Assembly: GCA_023429995.1 (NCBI GenBank)
Contig: JAEZCE010000046.1
Location: forward strand, 62,001 to 126,000
Direction: 5' to 3'
DNA from: Bacillota bacterium
GTDB taxonomy: Bacteria; Bacillota; UBA4882; UBA8346
Length of the DNA stretch: 64,000 bases
Made by a program: the position numbers and the translations under genes. Positions within the stretch are counted from its first letter, which is position 1, and every line of letters starts with the position of its first letter. Shown here one piece after another: positions 1-7,645 of the stretch. Below the pieces are notes generated by a model that saw only the letters and a list, made by a program, of their open reading frames with translations, was not told where the DNA came from and searched no databases.

Positions 1-230
1 AACATGAAAATTTTAAAGGAGCACACAATCATGTTTTTGGTGATGCTGCAACTCTCCCCGGAATGAACGATAAGGCAACTTCGTTCGTTATTCTAAAAGG
101 CGGTTGGTATTTGTATAAAGATGCAAACTATATTAACCTACTTGGTAGTTTTAATGGCGGAAAATACTCAAATGTCGCCAATTATAATATGCCTAATGAT
201 TCTATCTCATCATTAAGATCGCCAAATTAA
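1..230 (+). CDS. beta/gamma-crystallin-domain protein, 3' end only
   Basis: An open frame enters from the left edge (codons in frame from base 3) and stops at TAA 228-230, giving about 75 visible residues. The visible part reads as one beta/gamma-crystallin repeat: a phenylalanine-containing strand followed by HNHVFGD, then FVILKGGWYLYKDANY and, near the end, the serine-rich close NDSISSLR. This matches the two Greek-key halves of the family, which often binds calcium and occurs in secreted or surface bacterial proteins. The start, any signal peptide and any other domains lie outside the window. The family assignment comes from motif recognition; the function is not determined. Confidence 0.6.
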   Translation, partial: HENFKGAHNHVFGDAATLPGMNDKATSFVILKGGWYLYKDANYINLLGSFNGGKYSNVANYNMPNDSISSLRSPN

Positions 231-293
231 GCTCATCTTTTCTGGTAACCTCTTTACTCTGGACGTGAGATTCTGATTATGTATGTTACAAAA

Positions 294-327
294 AAGCCGA
301 CCGAGAATATTTAATACTGGTCGGCTT
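294..327. terminator. bidirectional terminator hairpin
   Basis: AAGCCGACC (294-302) pairs with GGTCGGCTT (319-327) around a 16-base loop. On the minus strand the stem is followed by six T; on the plus strand the tail is weaker (CTTATCTTC). It sits 64 bases after the stop of the crystallin-domain gene and could serve both strands. Confidence 0.65.
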
Positions 328-442
328 CTTATCTTCTACATTAAAAAACCTCTTCCATATTACCACGAAAGAGGACACTTTAAAAGTTTAACTTAAAATC
401 ATTCAACGATACAAATTCTCAAGCTCTTGATATTACTGCATT

Positions 443-491
443 TGGTAGTCCTAACGAGATTCGAACTCGTGTCTTTGCCGTGAGAGGGCGA
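443..491 (-). pseudogene. 3' part of a tRNA-Glu gene (duplicate, att-like)
   Basis: These 49 bases match the last 49 bases of the intact tRNA-Glu at 3671-3746 with two differences (TT for CC at 472-473). They run from the CCA end through the T arm to the anticodon loop. The match stops at the anticodon stem, and the 5' half of a tRNA is absent. A 3' tRNA copy in the same orientation as an intact gene is the pattern left by tRNA-targeted integration, but no integrase lies between the copies. Confidence 0.7.
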
Positions 492-518
492 CGGATTGGA
501 CTTCCAAATGAAACAGCA

Positions 519-584
519 GCCAAAATTGTTTTTCTCTCCCAAACTCTCTTCCAGGGACTTCGCCCTTTTGAAAACAATTTTGGC
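519..584. repeat. 14-bp perfect inverted repeat
   Basis: GCCAAAATTGTTTT (519-532) and AAAACAATTTTGGC (571-584) are perfect inverted arms around 38 bases. The right arm runs into TTTTTC on the plus strand, so it may act as a long-loop terminator. It lies directly beside the tRNA-Glu remnant. Confidence 0.5.
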
Positions 585-699
585 TTTTTCGTTCGGTTTT
601 TCAAGGACGTTTGCTATAGCTACATAAATCCCAATGGCGGAAACCACTTCGGAAATGAATCCTAAATTAGGTCTTTAAGATTAAATTGGGATTATTCAA

Positions 700-731
700 A
701 AACCTCCCATTTTCGGGAGGTTTATTTTTTT
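700..731 (+). terminator. rho-independent terminator
   Basis: AAACCTCCC (700-708) pairs with GGGAGGTTT (715-723) over a six-base loop and is followed by ATTTTTTTT on the plus strand. No plus-strand gene is evident just upstream. The rest of 731-895 shows nothing I can name. Confidence 0.65.
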
Positions 732-895
732 CTTTTTACCAAACCCTACGCCAACCTCCCCGCCCTTCCCGCTCCAAACCCGATTTTAGACAACAAAAAC
801 TGCAATAATAGGCTTCATTTCGCTTTGTTAGTCCTAAACCGTACTTAACCTTATTCACGTCCGTGAAACGAAAACTTTTGTACAAATAATACCTA

Positions 896-928
896 TAAAA
901 CCCCTGATTGTTAAGAACAGGGGTTTTA
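896..928. terminator. hairpin after the MNT/HEPN pair
   Basis: TAAAACCCCTG (896-906) and CAGGGGTTTTA (918-928) form an 11-bp stem. It lies just beyond the degraded HEPN gene in its direction of transcription, so it was probably the terminator of that operon. T tails are short on both sides. Confidence 0.5.
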
Positions 929-929
929 T

Positions 930-1097
930 TAACCCATTTTTCCTTTAATAAATTCTTTTATTTTTCAGCACTTTGTTGACAATGAAAACAAATAAGATCT
1001 TTATATTCCGGTTTGTTAGCAATAGCCAATTCCGCCATTCCCAAATCATGCCCGGCTTTTATAATCCACTCGTCACCAATAGTTTCTTTTTATCCAT
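930..1097 (-). pseudogene. degraded HEPN-domain protein (toxin partner of MNT)
   Basis: An ATG at 1097 overlaps the stop of the upstream nucleotidyltransferase gene (ATGGATAA), the usual coupling of MNT/HEPN pairs. The frame from that ATG closes after 12 codons. After a one-frame shift, the sequence reads DEWIIKAGHDLGMAELAIAN and then DLICFHCQQSAEK, the conserved first half of a HEPN domain. An in-frame TAA follows at 958-960, where the family normally continues with a helix rich in K and L. So both a frameshift and a nonsense mutation are visible, and the C-terminal half with the catalytic R-x4-6-H motif cannot be recognised. I infer a dead toxin. Confidence 0.65.
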
Positions 1098-1422
1098 ATA
1101 AAACCTGACCTTGATCGACAATTTGGGTTATAAACGCAGCTTTTGTACCACGCCATTCTTCGATTTCCTGAGGGGTATAAACCAAGAAATCGATGGGAAT
1201 CCCAGTTCCCCTTAAATATTTCCGAATTTCACGGCCCCTTTGAAGACGTTTTTGGGGCATATCTTTGATTATTAATAAATCTAAGTCGCTATCTTCTCCG
1301 GGATTTCCATTTGCGTATGAGCCAAATAAAATAACTTTATCAGGACGAACATTCTGAACAATCGCCTCAACCACTTGGTTAATCTGTTCTTTGGTAATCA
1401 ATTTATTCACCCCGATGATCAT
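1090..1422 (-). CDS. MNT-type nucleotidyltransferase (MntA-like antitoxin)
   Basis: This is a 110-residue minimal nucleotidyltransferase. The catalytic signature GSYANGNPGEDSDLDLLI (about residues 34-51) contains the GSxAxG turn and the two metal-binding aspartates of SDLDL. Proteins of this size next to HEPN proteins act as antitoxins that AMPylate their partner. Here the downstream HEPN gene is broken, leaving an orphan. The first ATG (1422) has a weak ribosome-binding site; GGGGTG six bases before a TTG at 1401 suggests that codon as the real start (103 residues). The gene lies between the two tRNA-Glu copies. The family call is firm; activity is not known. Confidence 0.85.
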   Translation of the reverse strand: MIIGVNKLITKEQINQVVEAIVQNVRPDKVILFGSYANGNPGEDSDLDLLIIKDMPQKRLQRGREIRKYLRGTGIPIDFLVYTPQEIEEWRGTKAAFITQIVDQGQVLYG

Positions 1423-1478
1423 CTTTATCGTATAAATCGCAGAACTAAACTGAGCTTTTAGTACTTTAAATCATAAAA

Positions 1479-3206
1479 TCAGACTCTTGATAACTCGTCT
1501 CTAAATGCAGGCCTATTTGCATATTGGCTAAAAAGCTTCTGTTTAATCTCCAATGCCTGTTCTCTCCCGCCAGCCTTTCTGAGATTCCGGATTATGGCGC
1601 ATACCCCCTGATAGCCCTTTCTGGTATTTGCCCGGGCCGCAGTCTGCTCAATATATTGCCGAAATAGCCCGTAAACCTCTTCCGTGAATTCAGGAATAAG
1701 ATACTTGTAAAAATACTCCACCGCTGAAGGCCTTTCTTTGACGTATTCATATAGCTTTTGTTTTTCGCCTTCTTCGATCAAAATAGAGGTGTAGACATGC
1801 CCTTGGGTTTGCTTTTGGTTTTTCAATCGCAGAATGATTTCAGGATAAACAGAAGGCCACTCTTTAGTGTCATAAGTGTTTTTCAGTTCGCTGTAATATT
1901 CAAAGTCTCCTTTTAAAATAAAATCCCTAGCAATTCCACGCTGCTCGTCTACATTTCCGGAAAGTTTATATGCTTTATACCGGTATCCCATCCATTGAGC
2001 GACTAATCCGGGGAAGCCTTGATCCTTCTCTTCCCCGGCGAGGGCGAGCGTAATAACTTGATTATAATCTTTTTTCTTCATTGCGCTTTCGATGGCCATT
2101 TTTCTAAAGTCAGAATATTGCAAGTTTTGTTCGATAAATTCCTCTGTCTTTTTCGCTCCGTCATATTTTTCAATCATATGATATCGGATGAGATTTATCT
2201 TCTCTACAAGGTACTTAATGTTCCATGAATCGCCTGGCTCTTTTTCTATCATTGAAACCAAATGATTCTCCAATTTATTTCGCAAATGCCGGTTATCCGC
2301 AAGTTCCGAACACTTGGCAAGCAAATCCAGTGTCCAATCGGTCCAGCCATCATAGCGTTTCTGAACCGCTTCCGTCATCAACTGATCAAAAATATTTTCT
2401 TTCTGCGCCGGACTTAATTCTGGATCATCAATGATTTCAGCAATAAACGCAAAACTTTCGTCAATCATTCCACCAATGAATCCATCGGAATCATCGGCCC
2501 CTTCAAGTAAATCGATCATTTCCCGTGCGATACAAAGGGCCAACTTAACAGCATGGGTGGTTTTATTCTGTTTCAAAGCGTGACGGGCCTTTTCCAAAAC
2601 CATACCGGCGCCTTTGACGACTTCGGATGTGTTTCCATAGCTCACAAATCCCCATGGGTTGGAATTATTATCGATGTAAGTATGGATAAGCGCAATCGAC
2701 TTATTGATTTCATCCTCATCATTTCCAATATTAAAATCCAGTTCAATACGCCGCTTGATTTCTTCATACTCAGAGGCAATATCCATCAGCAGTTCAACGA
2801 GCTCATCTTTGGTCCGGTCGGAAAGTATTTTCTTGATATCGATTTCTTTTATCTTTTTTTGAACTGGAAATTCAAGCGCTGCTCCTAAGTCCATACAAAG
2901 ATTTTTGGACACCGGGCTTTTCTCATCGGATATATTGTTTTTCATTTCCTGTAACGTATAAAAAACCGCTATTTGATGCTTGCAACATTCTCCCAAGTCA
3001 TAAGGACAATCACATTGGGTATCGATTATGTTCTCCGCATGATCAAGTTCAACTTTCACAGTATACAGATCAGTCCCTTCAACTTTCGCCACAAATACAT
3101 TTTCCTTACTTTCCTCCACTGAGGTTACATACTCATTCTCATAGTAGTCATAGCCCCTTGCCAATATTTTGGGGTCGATATAATTCTCAAAATTGTTAAG
3201 GTTCAT
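1479..3206 (-). CDS. SWIM zinc-finger domain protein
   Basis: This 575-residue protein starts at an ATG preceded by GAGGATTGATAAA. Near the N-terminus it carries a SWIM zinc finger, CDCPYDLGECCKHQIAVFY (about residues 64-82), with the CxCxnCxH ligands. The rest is largely helical, rich in E, K and L, and resembles the repeat-like tails of SWIM proteins of unknown role. SWIM domains bind DNA or proteins; in bacteria such proteins often neighbour SWI2/SNF2 helicases, but none is present here. It is followed by the MNT/HEPN remnant and lies inside the interval bounded by the two tRNA-Glu copies. Specific function unknown. Confidence 0.75.
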   Translation of the reverse strand: MNLNNFENYIDPKILARGYDYYENEYVTSVEESKENVFVAKVEGTDLYTVKVELDHAENIIDTQCDCPYDLGECCKHQIAVFYTLQEMKNNISDEKSPVSKNLCMDLGAALEFPVQKKIKEIDIKKILSDRTKDELVELLMDIASEYEEIKRRIELDFNIGNDEDEINKSIALIHTYIDNNSNPWGFVSYGNTSEVVKGAGMVLEKARHALKQNKTTHAVKLALCIAREMIDLLEGADDSDGFIGGMIDESFAFIAEIIDDPELSPAQKENIFDQLMTEAVQKRYDGWTDWTLDLLAKCSELADNRHLRNKLENHLVSMIEKEPGDSWNIKYLVEKINLIRYHMIEKYDGAKKTEEFIEQNLQYSDFRKMAIESAMKKKDYNQVITLALAGEEKDQGFPGLVAQWMGYRYKAYKLSGNVDEQRGIARDFILKGDFEYYSELKNTYDTKEWPSVYPEIILRLKNQKQTQGHVYTSILIEEGEKQKLYEYVKERPSAVEYFYKYLIPEFTEEVYGLFRQYIEQTAARANTRKGYQGVCAIIRNLRKAGGREQALEIKQKLFSQYANRPAFRDELSRV

Positions 3207-3360
3207 TTTATCAATCCTCTTTCATCAAATTCTTCACGAGGGCAATCCCTTACAAGCAAGCAACTTACAGCTATACACATGTTAAAACATTATCTGATTC
3301 GGTTCCACGCAAAGTTATCTACAAAAAATATTAAAGCATAACCTCTAACCAATATCAAGG

Positions 3361-3468
3361 TTAAAGGATGTTCTGATAATCCCTGTGCTTTACGATGAAG
3401 TAGAAAAAATCTAGCCACTCTTCCCAAGGTATCGTTTCTACCAGGATTCTCTTTGGTTCAGGTGTGAT
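3361..3468 (-). pseudogene. short unidentified ORF remnant
   Basis: A 35-codon open stretch ends at TAA 3361-3363 and contains ETIPWEEWLDFFYFIVKHRD, which looks like the C-terminal end of a real protein. It begins right after an in-frame stop and has no credible start or ribosome-binding site. I do not recognise the family. It may be the tail of a gene deleted when the region was rearranged. Confidence 0.2.
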
Positions 3469-3481
3469 TTAGGCATAATAA

Positions 3482-3515
3482 AAACTCCTTTCGAATTTTT
3501 TTCAAACAGGAGTTT
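3482..3515 (-). terminator. terminator-like hairpin
   Basis: AAACTCCT (3482-3489) pairs with AGGAGTTT (3508-3515). On the minus strand the stem runs into TTTTTATTA, a fair terminator tail. It would end transcription from the tRNA side before the SWIM gene. Confidence 0.45.
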
Positions 3516-3526
3516 GTTTAATTCCA

Positions 3527-3552
3527 CGCCCTATGGGTTTTCGTATAGGGCG
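3527..3552. repeat. hairpin of 8-bp arms
   Basis: CGCCCTAT (3527-3534) and ATAGGGCG (3545-3552) form a stem with a 10-base loop. ATTTTTTG follows five bases later on the plus strand. Together with the neighbouring hairpin it fills the otherwise empty 3207-3670 interval. Confidence 0.4.
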
Positions 3553-3670
3553 AAGTCATTTTTTGACCTCTCCAAGGTACCATGCCCTGTTACTTTTTGA
3601 CCCGTTTTTTAAGCTCGATTAGTTTCAGGCGGAAAACAAAAAACCAGCATTTAGCTGGTATATTGTCATT

Positions 3671-3746
3671 TGGTAGTCCTAACGAGATTCGAACTCGTGT
3701 CTCCGCCGTGAGAGGGCGATGTCCTAGGCCTCTAGACGATAGGACC
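3671..3746 (-). tRNA. tRNA-Glu (CTC)
   Basis: Read on the minus strand, the gene starts GGTCCTA and ends TAGGACT-A-CCA, with the CCA encoded. The acceptor stem closes with one G-U pair. The anticodon loop is CTCTCAC, giving anticodon CTC, and the T loop is TTCGAAT. It is 76 bases long. A 49-base copy of its 3' part occurs at 443-491. Confidence 0.93.
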
Positions 3747-3833
3747 AAATAAAGTGTAAATTGAAAAGTGACAAGGGTAAAATAAAAACTTTCACATTTT
3801 TCTCTTTTCCCTTTTAACTTTTCACTTTTTTGT

Positions 3834-3907
3834 TGGCTGGGGGGGAAGGAATCGAACCCTCACAGACAGAGTCAGAGTCTGTTGTCCTACCGTTAGACGA
3901 CCCCCCA
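3834..3907 (-). tRNA. tRNA-Gln (CTG)
   Basis: The minus-strand gene begins TGGGGGGTCG and ends CCCCCCA-G-CCA. The anticodon stem ACAGA/TCTGT encloses the loop CTCTGAC, giving anticodon CTG. The T loop is TTCGATT. It lies 87 bases upstream of tRNA-Glu on the same strand, and the two are probably co-transcribed. Confidence 0.93.
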
Positions 3908-4013
3908 ACACGCATATTATATTATAGCAGCGATTATAAATACAGTCAAGCAAAAGTTATATTAGAGGCCAGAGAATTTTAACATCCCTTTTATTTTTTT
4001 TACGCCTCATTCC

Positions 4014-4153
4014 CCTCCTGCCCCTCATTTCCATTTCTAACTGGGCTTTTAACTTTCCCATTCCAAATTGAAATCCGGTTGTCATACCCCATCAACCGGT
4101 ATATCGCCACTACCTGGGGAAAAGAAAAACTGAGGGGAATGAGGGGCAGGAGG
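4014..4153. repeat. 16-bp inverted repeat flanking 108 bp
   Basis: CCTCCTGCCCCTCATT (4014-4029) and AATGAGGGGCAGGAGG (4138-4153) are perfect inverted copies. They bound a short non-coding segment between the tRNA genes and the tandem repeat. No coding sequence is supported there. Confidence 0.5.
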
Positions 4154-4247
4154 TTTAAAAAAAATGAAGCCGCTTATTGCCTCGAAAGACTCAGAAATTT
4201 CTAAAAACCAGCCCAAATTGTACTCCGACTTTTGCGTAAGCATACGC

Positions 4248-4390
4248 AACCGTTGCGCATACATACTTAACTCTCGCGTATGCTTACGCAACCATCCGGT
4301 AGACATACCCAACCGTCGCGCATACATACTTAACTCTCGCGTATGCTTACGCAACTCTCCGGCAAACATACTCAACCGTTGCGCGAAGGT
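4248..4390. repeat. 63-bp tandem repeat, two copies plus a partial third
   Basis: Units begin AACCG at 4248, 4311 and 4374, a period of exactly 63 bases. Each full unit contains the interrupted palindrome GCGTATGCTTACGC, and another occurs just before the first unit (GCGTAAGCATACGC). Because 63 is divisible by three, open frames exist on both strands here, but neither has a convincing start or composition, so I treat the array as non-coding. Confidence 0.65.
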
Positions 4391-4460
4391 GCGAAGTCGT
4401 TGCTTGACTCCGTTTTAAGGCTTAGACATCCTATCCAGGGATGTCAATCCTCATTCTTTC

Positions 4461-4580
4461 TGAGGCTGTCTATAAAGCAATTCGAAATCAATAAGAAATA
4501 CAATATATAGCTTCATCGAATAGGTCGGTTTCAATATATTGTATTTCTTGATCGTAAAATTTTCTTTTGGGACAGCCCCA
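4461..4580. mobile_element. MITE-like element with terminal inverted repeats
   Basis: This 120-bp segment starts TGAGGCTGTC and ends with the inverse of TGGGGCTGTC (nine of ten matching). Inside is a 16-bp perfect inverted repeat (AAGAAATACAATATAT at 4493-4508 and its complement at 4534-4549). It has no coding capacity. Size, terminal repeats and internal palindrome fit a miniature transposable element; the GGCTGTC ends resemble those of several IS families. I see no target-site duplication. The following 4581-4940 holds no gene I can support. Confidence 0.45.
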
Positions 4581-4940
4581 CGAACCGCCCAATCTGTTGG
4601 CTTTTAAAAACTCCATAGCCTAAGTGATCTGTCAGCCTTTAATGCTTCTTAAGCCAAAACTTTCCTTCCTCCTTCAGGTCGAATACTTTGTATTCGCGGA
4701 AGCCAAGAAGAAGGATTGGCTGAATTTCTGCCACATGGACAAAAGCAAACAACCATTTAACTTTTCTAATATTTTAATATTTCTAAAACAAGATCTAGGT
4801 TTTATCATTATGCTTCGTAGTCTATACCGCTGCCCTTAGATCCGCAATCCCAGCCATTTCCCTTTAAGGGCTAGGGTCGCATTTAGGCTTTTTTTCATCC
4901 TTTCACGTTTACCCGGCTCCAAGACAAACCGCGCAGGCCC

Positions 4941-4977
4941 GGCAAGTTTTCTGCTAGCCTTGTTAGCAGCACTTGCC
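4941..4977. terminator. hairpin downstream of gltX
   Basis: GGCAAGT (4941-4947) and ACTTGCC (4971-4977) pair, with an inner TCTGCTA/TAGCAG stem. It lies 13 bases after the gltX stop. There is no T run, so termination is only an inference. Confidence 0.4.
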
Positions 4978-4989
4978 GTGGGTGGGCGA

Positions 4990-6465
4990 CTATTTCAGCA
5001 CCGCAACCGCATTGTGAATCCGTTTCATCACCCGGTCTTTCCCCAACACACGCATGGTCTCAAAAATACCCGGCGTGGCGGTGCGGCCGGAAATGGCCAC
5101 CCGGACCGGCATGAAAACCTGTCCATCGTAAATCCCCAACTCCACAGCCACACTCCGTAGAGCGGCCTCCGTATCCCCCTCCTTAAACTCCGGCGATACT
5201 TCGGCAAGGGCTTTGGCCGCCCCTTCCAGTGATGTCAAAGTTTGCTCTTGGTCCATTTTTTTGGGAATCAAAAGCTCTTTGGTGGGTGTAGGGATATCCT
5301 CCTGTAAAAAATAATTGGTCATCTCCGCCACTTCCGGAACGGACTTCAACCGCTCCCGGATCAAGGGAACAATCTGTAACCAATATTGATAGCGTTCCTC
5401 CGGACAGGGATCAGGCAACAATCCGGCTTGCTGCAGATAAGGCAGGCAGCGTTTGGCTAAATCCTCCTCAGATAAGCTCCGGATATAAACGCCGTTGAAC
5501 CAGTCCAGTTTCTCAAAAGACAAGGCCACCGGAGAAGCGTTAATCCGTTCAATGGTGAACACTTCCGACGCTTCCTTCAAGGAAAACATCTCTTGATCGG
5601 TGCCCGGATTCCAGCCCAATAACAACAAGAAATTATTTAAAGCCTCCGGCAAAATCCCTTTTTCACGATATTCCCGGACACTGGTGGCGCCGTGCCTCTT
5701 ACTGAGCTTGCCTCCGCCCGGCGCCATGAAAAGCGGCAAATGGGCAAATAGAGGCGGCTCCCAGCCAAAAGCCTGATACAGTAAAATATGCCGCGGCGTA
5801 CTGGGAATCCACTCTTCCCCCCGCATCACATGGGAAATCTTCATCAAATGATCATCGATGATGTTGGCCAGGTGATAGGTGGGATAACCGTCAGACTTTA
5901 ACAACACCAAGTCATCCAGGGTGGAGTTATCGAAATGAAGCTCGCCCCGGAGCAAATCCTTGACCACCGTATGCCCTTCCCGGGGAATTTTAAAGCGGAT
6001 TACCGATTTCAAACCGGCCGCCTCTTTTTCACGGCGTTCCGCTTCCGATAAGTTCAGACAGAAACGGTCATAACCGACAGCTACCTTTTGCTCTTCCTGT
6101 TCTTTCCGGAGGTTTTCCAAACGCTCCGAGGTACAATAGCAACGGTAAGCCTTTCCTTCATCCACCAGTTGCTGGGCGTATTTTTGATAAAGTTCCAGCC
6201 GTTCGGACTGAAAATAAGAGCCGTAATCGCCGCCGACCTCCGGTCCCTCATCCCAATCAATGCCCAGCCAATGCAGGCTGGCCATGATATCGGTCAAGGC
6301 ATCCGGCACGTAACGGTTCCGGTCGGTATCCTCAATCCGCAATATGAATTTTCCGCCGTAATGTTTGGCGATCAACCAATTATAAAGGGCAGTCCTGGCG
6401 CCGCCAATATGTAAATATCCAGTGGGACTGGGGGCAAATCTCACGCGTACTTCGGTATCACTCAA
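4990..6465 (-). CDS. gltX: glutamyl-tRNA synthetase
   Basis: This is a class I aminoacyl-tRNA synthetase that charges tRNA-Glu, and tRNA-Gln as well in bacteria lacking GlnRS. The Rossmann core begins VRFAPSPTGYLHIGGARTAL with the HIGH-type motif (HIGG), followed by RIEDTDRNR. The KMSKS-type loop is KLSKRHG (about residue 250). The C-terminal anticodon-binding domain ends at FETMRVLGKDRVMKRI. The family's usual N-terminus and the spacing of AGGAG seven bases before a TTG at 6465 favour that start (491 residues); a GTG at 6474 would overlap the ribosome-binding site. It lies close to tRNA-Glu and tRNA-Gln genes. Confidence 0.95.
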   Translation of the reverse strand: MSDTEVRVRFAPSPTGYLHIGGARTALYNWLIAKHYGGKFILRIEDTDRNRYVPDALTDIMASLHWLGIDWDEGPEVGGDYGSYFQSERLELYQKYAQQLVDEGKAYRCYCTSERLENLRKEQEEQKVAVGYDRFCLNLSEAERREKEAAGLKSVIRFKIPREGHTVVKDLLRGELHFDNSTLDDLVLLKSDGYPTYHLANIIDDHLMKISHVMRGEEWIPSTPRHILLYQAFGWEPPLFAHLPLFMAPGGGKLSKRHGATSVREYREKGILPEALNNFLLLLGWNPGTDQEMFSLKEASEVFTIERINASPVALSFEKLDWFNGVYIRSLSEEDLAKRCLPYLQQAGLLPDPCPEERYQYWLQIVPLIRERLKSVPEVAEMTNYFLQEDIPTPTKELLIPKKMDQEQTLTSLEGAAKALAEVSPEFKEGDTEAALRSVAVELGIYDGQVFMPVRVAISGRTATPGIFETMRVLGKDRVMKRIHNAVAVLK

Positions 6466-6553
6466 TTTTTTCACTCCTGGAAAGGTTATTGAACCAAACG
6501 GAAGTTGGGGGAAACGCTCCTCTCAAGCCGCAAATCGTTTAGTTCGCTTTCTT

Positions 6554-6582
6554 ATCATAATGCGCGGCAGGGGTCAAGTCAA
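6554..6582 (-). promoter_or_regulatory. sigma-A promoter of gltX
   Basis: On the minus strand TTGACT (6582-6577) and TATGAT (6559-6554) are separated by exactly 17 bases. Transcription would start near 6546, about 80 bases before the gltX start. I see no T-box elements in the leader. The strip 6583-6689 is otherwise empty. Confidence 0.7.
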
Positions 6583-6689
6583 TATGTTCGGTTAAATTTA
6601 ATCATCGAAGAATATCCAGTTCGACCGTCAATGAATATCCGGTTGGGGCCATGTTTGTAGATCCAGCGGATGAAAATTTGTTTCCCTGA

Positions 6690-7274
6690 TCATTTCCCTT
6701 TCGCCCACAGCCCATGTTGATTGCAAAAAAAGTAGAACTTCCCGTCGAACATTTTAGGAAAACGTAATTCTGCCGTCTGCTCCGGGTAAAGCTTCACCAG
6801 AAGCATTCTGTCACAGGCCACATAGGCGACAAACGAAATATAGTGGGACTTGCTCATCTCATGCGAAATGGTTACATAGTAATCTTCTTCGATTTCTTCC
6901 ACCATCATCCGGTGCCCGTCATCTTCCGGCCTCACCACCAAAGACTTCAGCTTTCTGCCGCAGCACGAAATTTCCGCTTCGCCTGTGTTACTGACTACAT
7001 TTCCGCAGTTTGGACAGACATAAAATTTAATTCGTTTCATATTTCCTCCGTCAGCATCATTCGGGTCCAAATCACCCGCCAGAATTTTTTCAACATCGAC
7101 TCCGAATATGTGCGATAGTTCGCTGAGCAAAGATACATCCGGGCAGCCGAGGCCCCGCTCCCATTTGGAAATTGTTTTGTCGCTGATGTTCATGGCATCC
7201 CCAATTTCTTTTTGGGTCATCTGCTTTTCTTGGCGCAGGCGTAAAAGGAGTTTTCCAACTTTGCCGCAATCCAT
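6690..7274 (-). CDS. XRE-family regulator with desulfoferrodoxin-like zinc-binding tail
   Basis: The 194-residue protein has an N-terminal helix-turn-helix (about residues 8-62; MTQKEIGDAMNISDKTISKW is the recognition region), a linker, and a C-terminal part starting near residue 100. That part has a CPNCG...CCGRKL metal site followed by HEMSKSHYISFVAYV and a final CNQHGL. This combination is a known regulator type in Firmicutes. GGAGG eight bases before the ATG at 7274 sets the start; an in-frame ATG at 7289 lies over the ribosome-binding site and is rejected. The target is unknown. It is transcribed alone, towards gltX. Confidence 0.85.
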   Translation of the reverse strand: MDCGKVGKLLLRLRQEKQMTQKEIGDAMNISDKTISKWERGLGCPDVSLLSELSHIFGVDVEKILAGDLDPNDADGGNMKRIKFYVCPNCGNVVSNTGEAEISCCGRKLKSLVVRPEDDGHRMMVEEIEEDYYVTISHEMSKSHYISFVAYVACDRMLLVKLYPEQTAELRFPKMFDGKFYFFCNQHGLWAKGK

Positions 7275-7411
7275 TGCGCTCACCTCCATATCCTAAGAGT
7301 AACTGCTGACAGAGGATTTTTCAATCAACGCTCCGTAGAGTTGGGTACGTAATCTATTTTTTTCTTTGGCCCGCCCCGGCGAACCGGCTTTGGCGGAAGC
7401 CGCCGGAGTTT

Positions 7412-7642
7412 TTAATCGGGATTGATTTTTGAAAAAACCTCAATATCTAGTCTTTTCTGCCATCCGGCTTTTGTCCAAAACCTTTTCCCCAATTCATTAT
7501 CGGAAAAAACAAACAAATGGCATTTTGCGATTCCTGCTTCTTGAAGCCGTTGGAGACTTTTCAATATTAATTGCTTGGCTATTCCCCGGGAGCGATATTC
7601 CGGGGTTACCGCAAGATGATAAATGTACCCCCTATTCTTTTT
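7412..7642 (-). pseudogene. C-terminal half of a GNAT acetyltransferase
   Basis: Directly after the stop of the neighbouring GNAT gene, a 76-codon open frame reads RGYIYHLAVTPEYRSRGIAK and ends at TAA 7412-7414. The text matches motif A (acetyl-CoA binding, V-T-P-E-Y-R-S-R-G-I-A) and the following helix, then FWTKAGW (motif B). No start codon, ribosome-binding site or N-terminal half is present. I read it as a truncated gene joined to the 3' end of the intact acetyltransferase by deletion. Confidence 0.65.
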
Positions 7643-7645
7643 TCA

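Noticed and set aside
399..647. 82-codon minus-strand open frame over the tRNA-Glu remnant
   Set aside because: It reads through the tRNA copy and both arms of the 14-bp inverted repeat, with no ribosome-binding site and no family likeness.
4248..4390. CRISPR array
   Set aside because: The units are directly tandem 63-bp copies without distinct spacers, and no cas genes are present.
4082..4418. Overlapping open frames on both strands over the 63-bp repeat array
   Set aside because: They arise because the repeat period is divisible by three; no ribosome-binding site or recognisable protein text supports either.
4624..4839. 71-codon plus-strand open frame
   Set aside because: Composition and start context are unconvincing and it resembles nothing I know.
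6466..6546. T-box or other riboswitch ahead of gltX
   Set aside because: The leader is short and no T-box sequence or terminator/antiterminator pair is visible.
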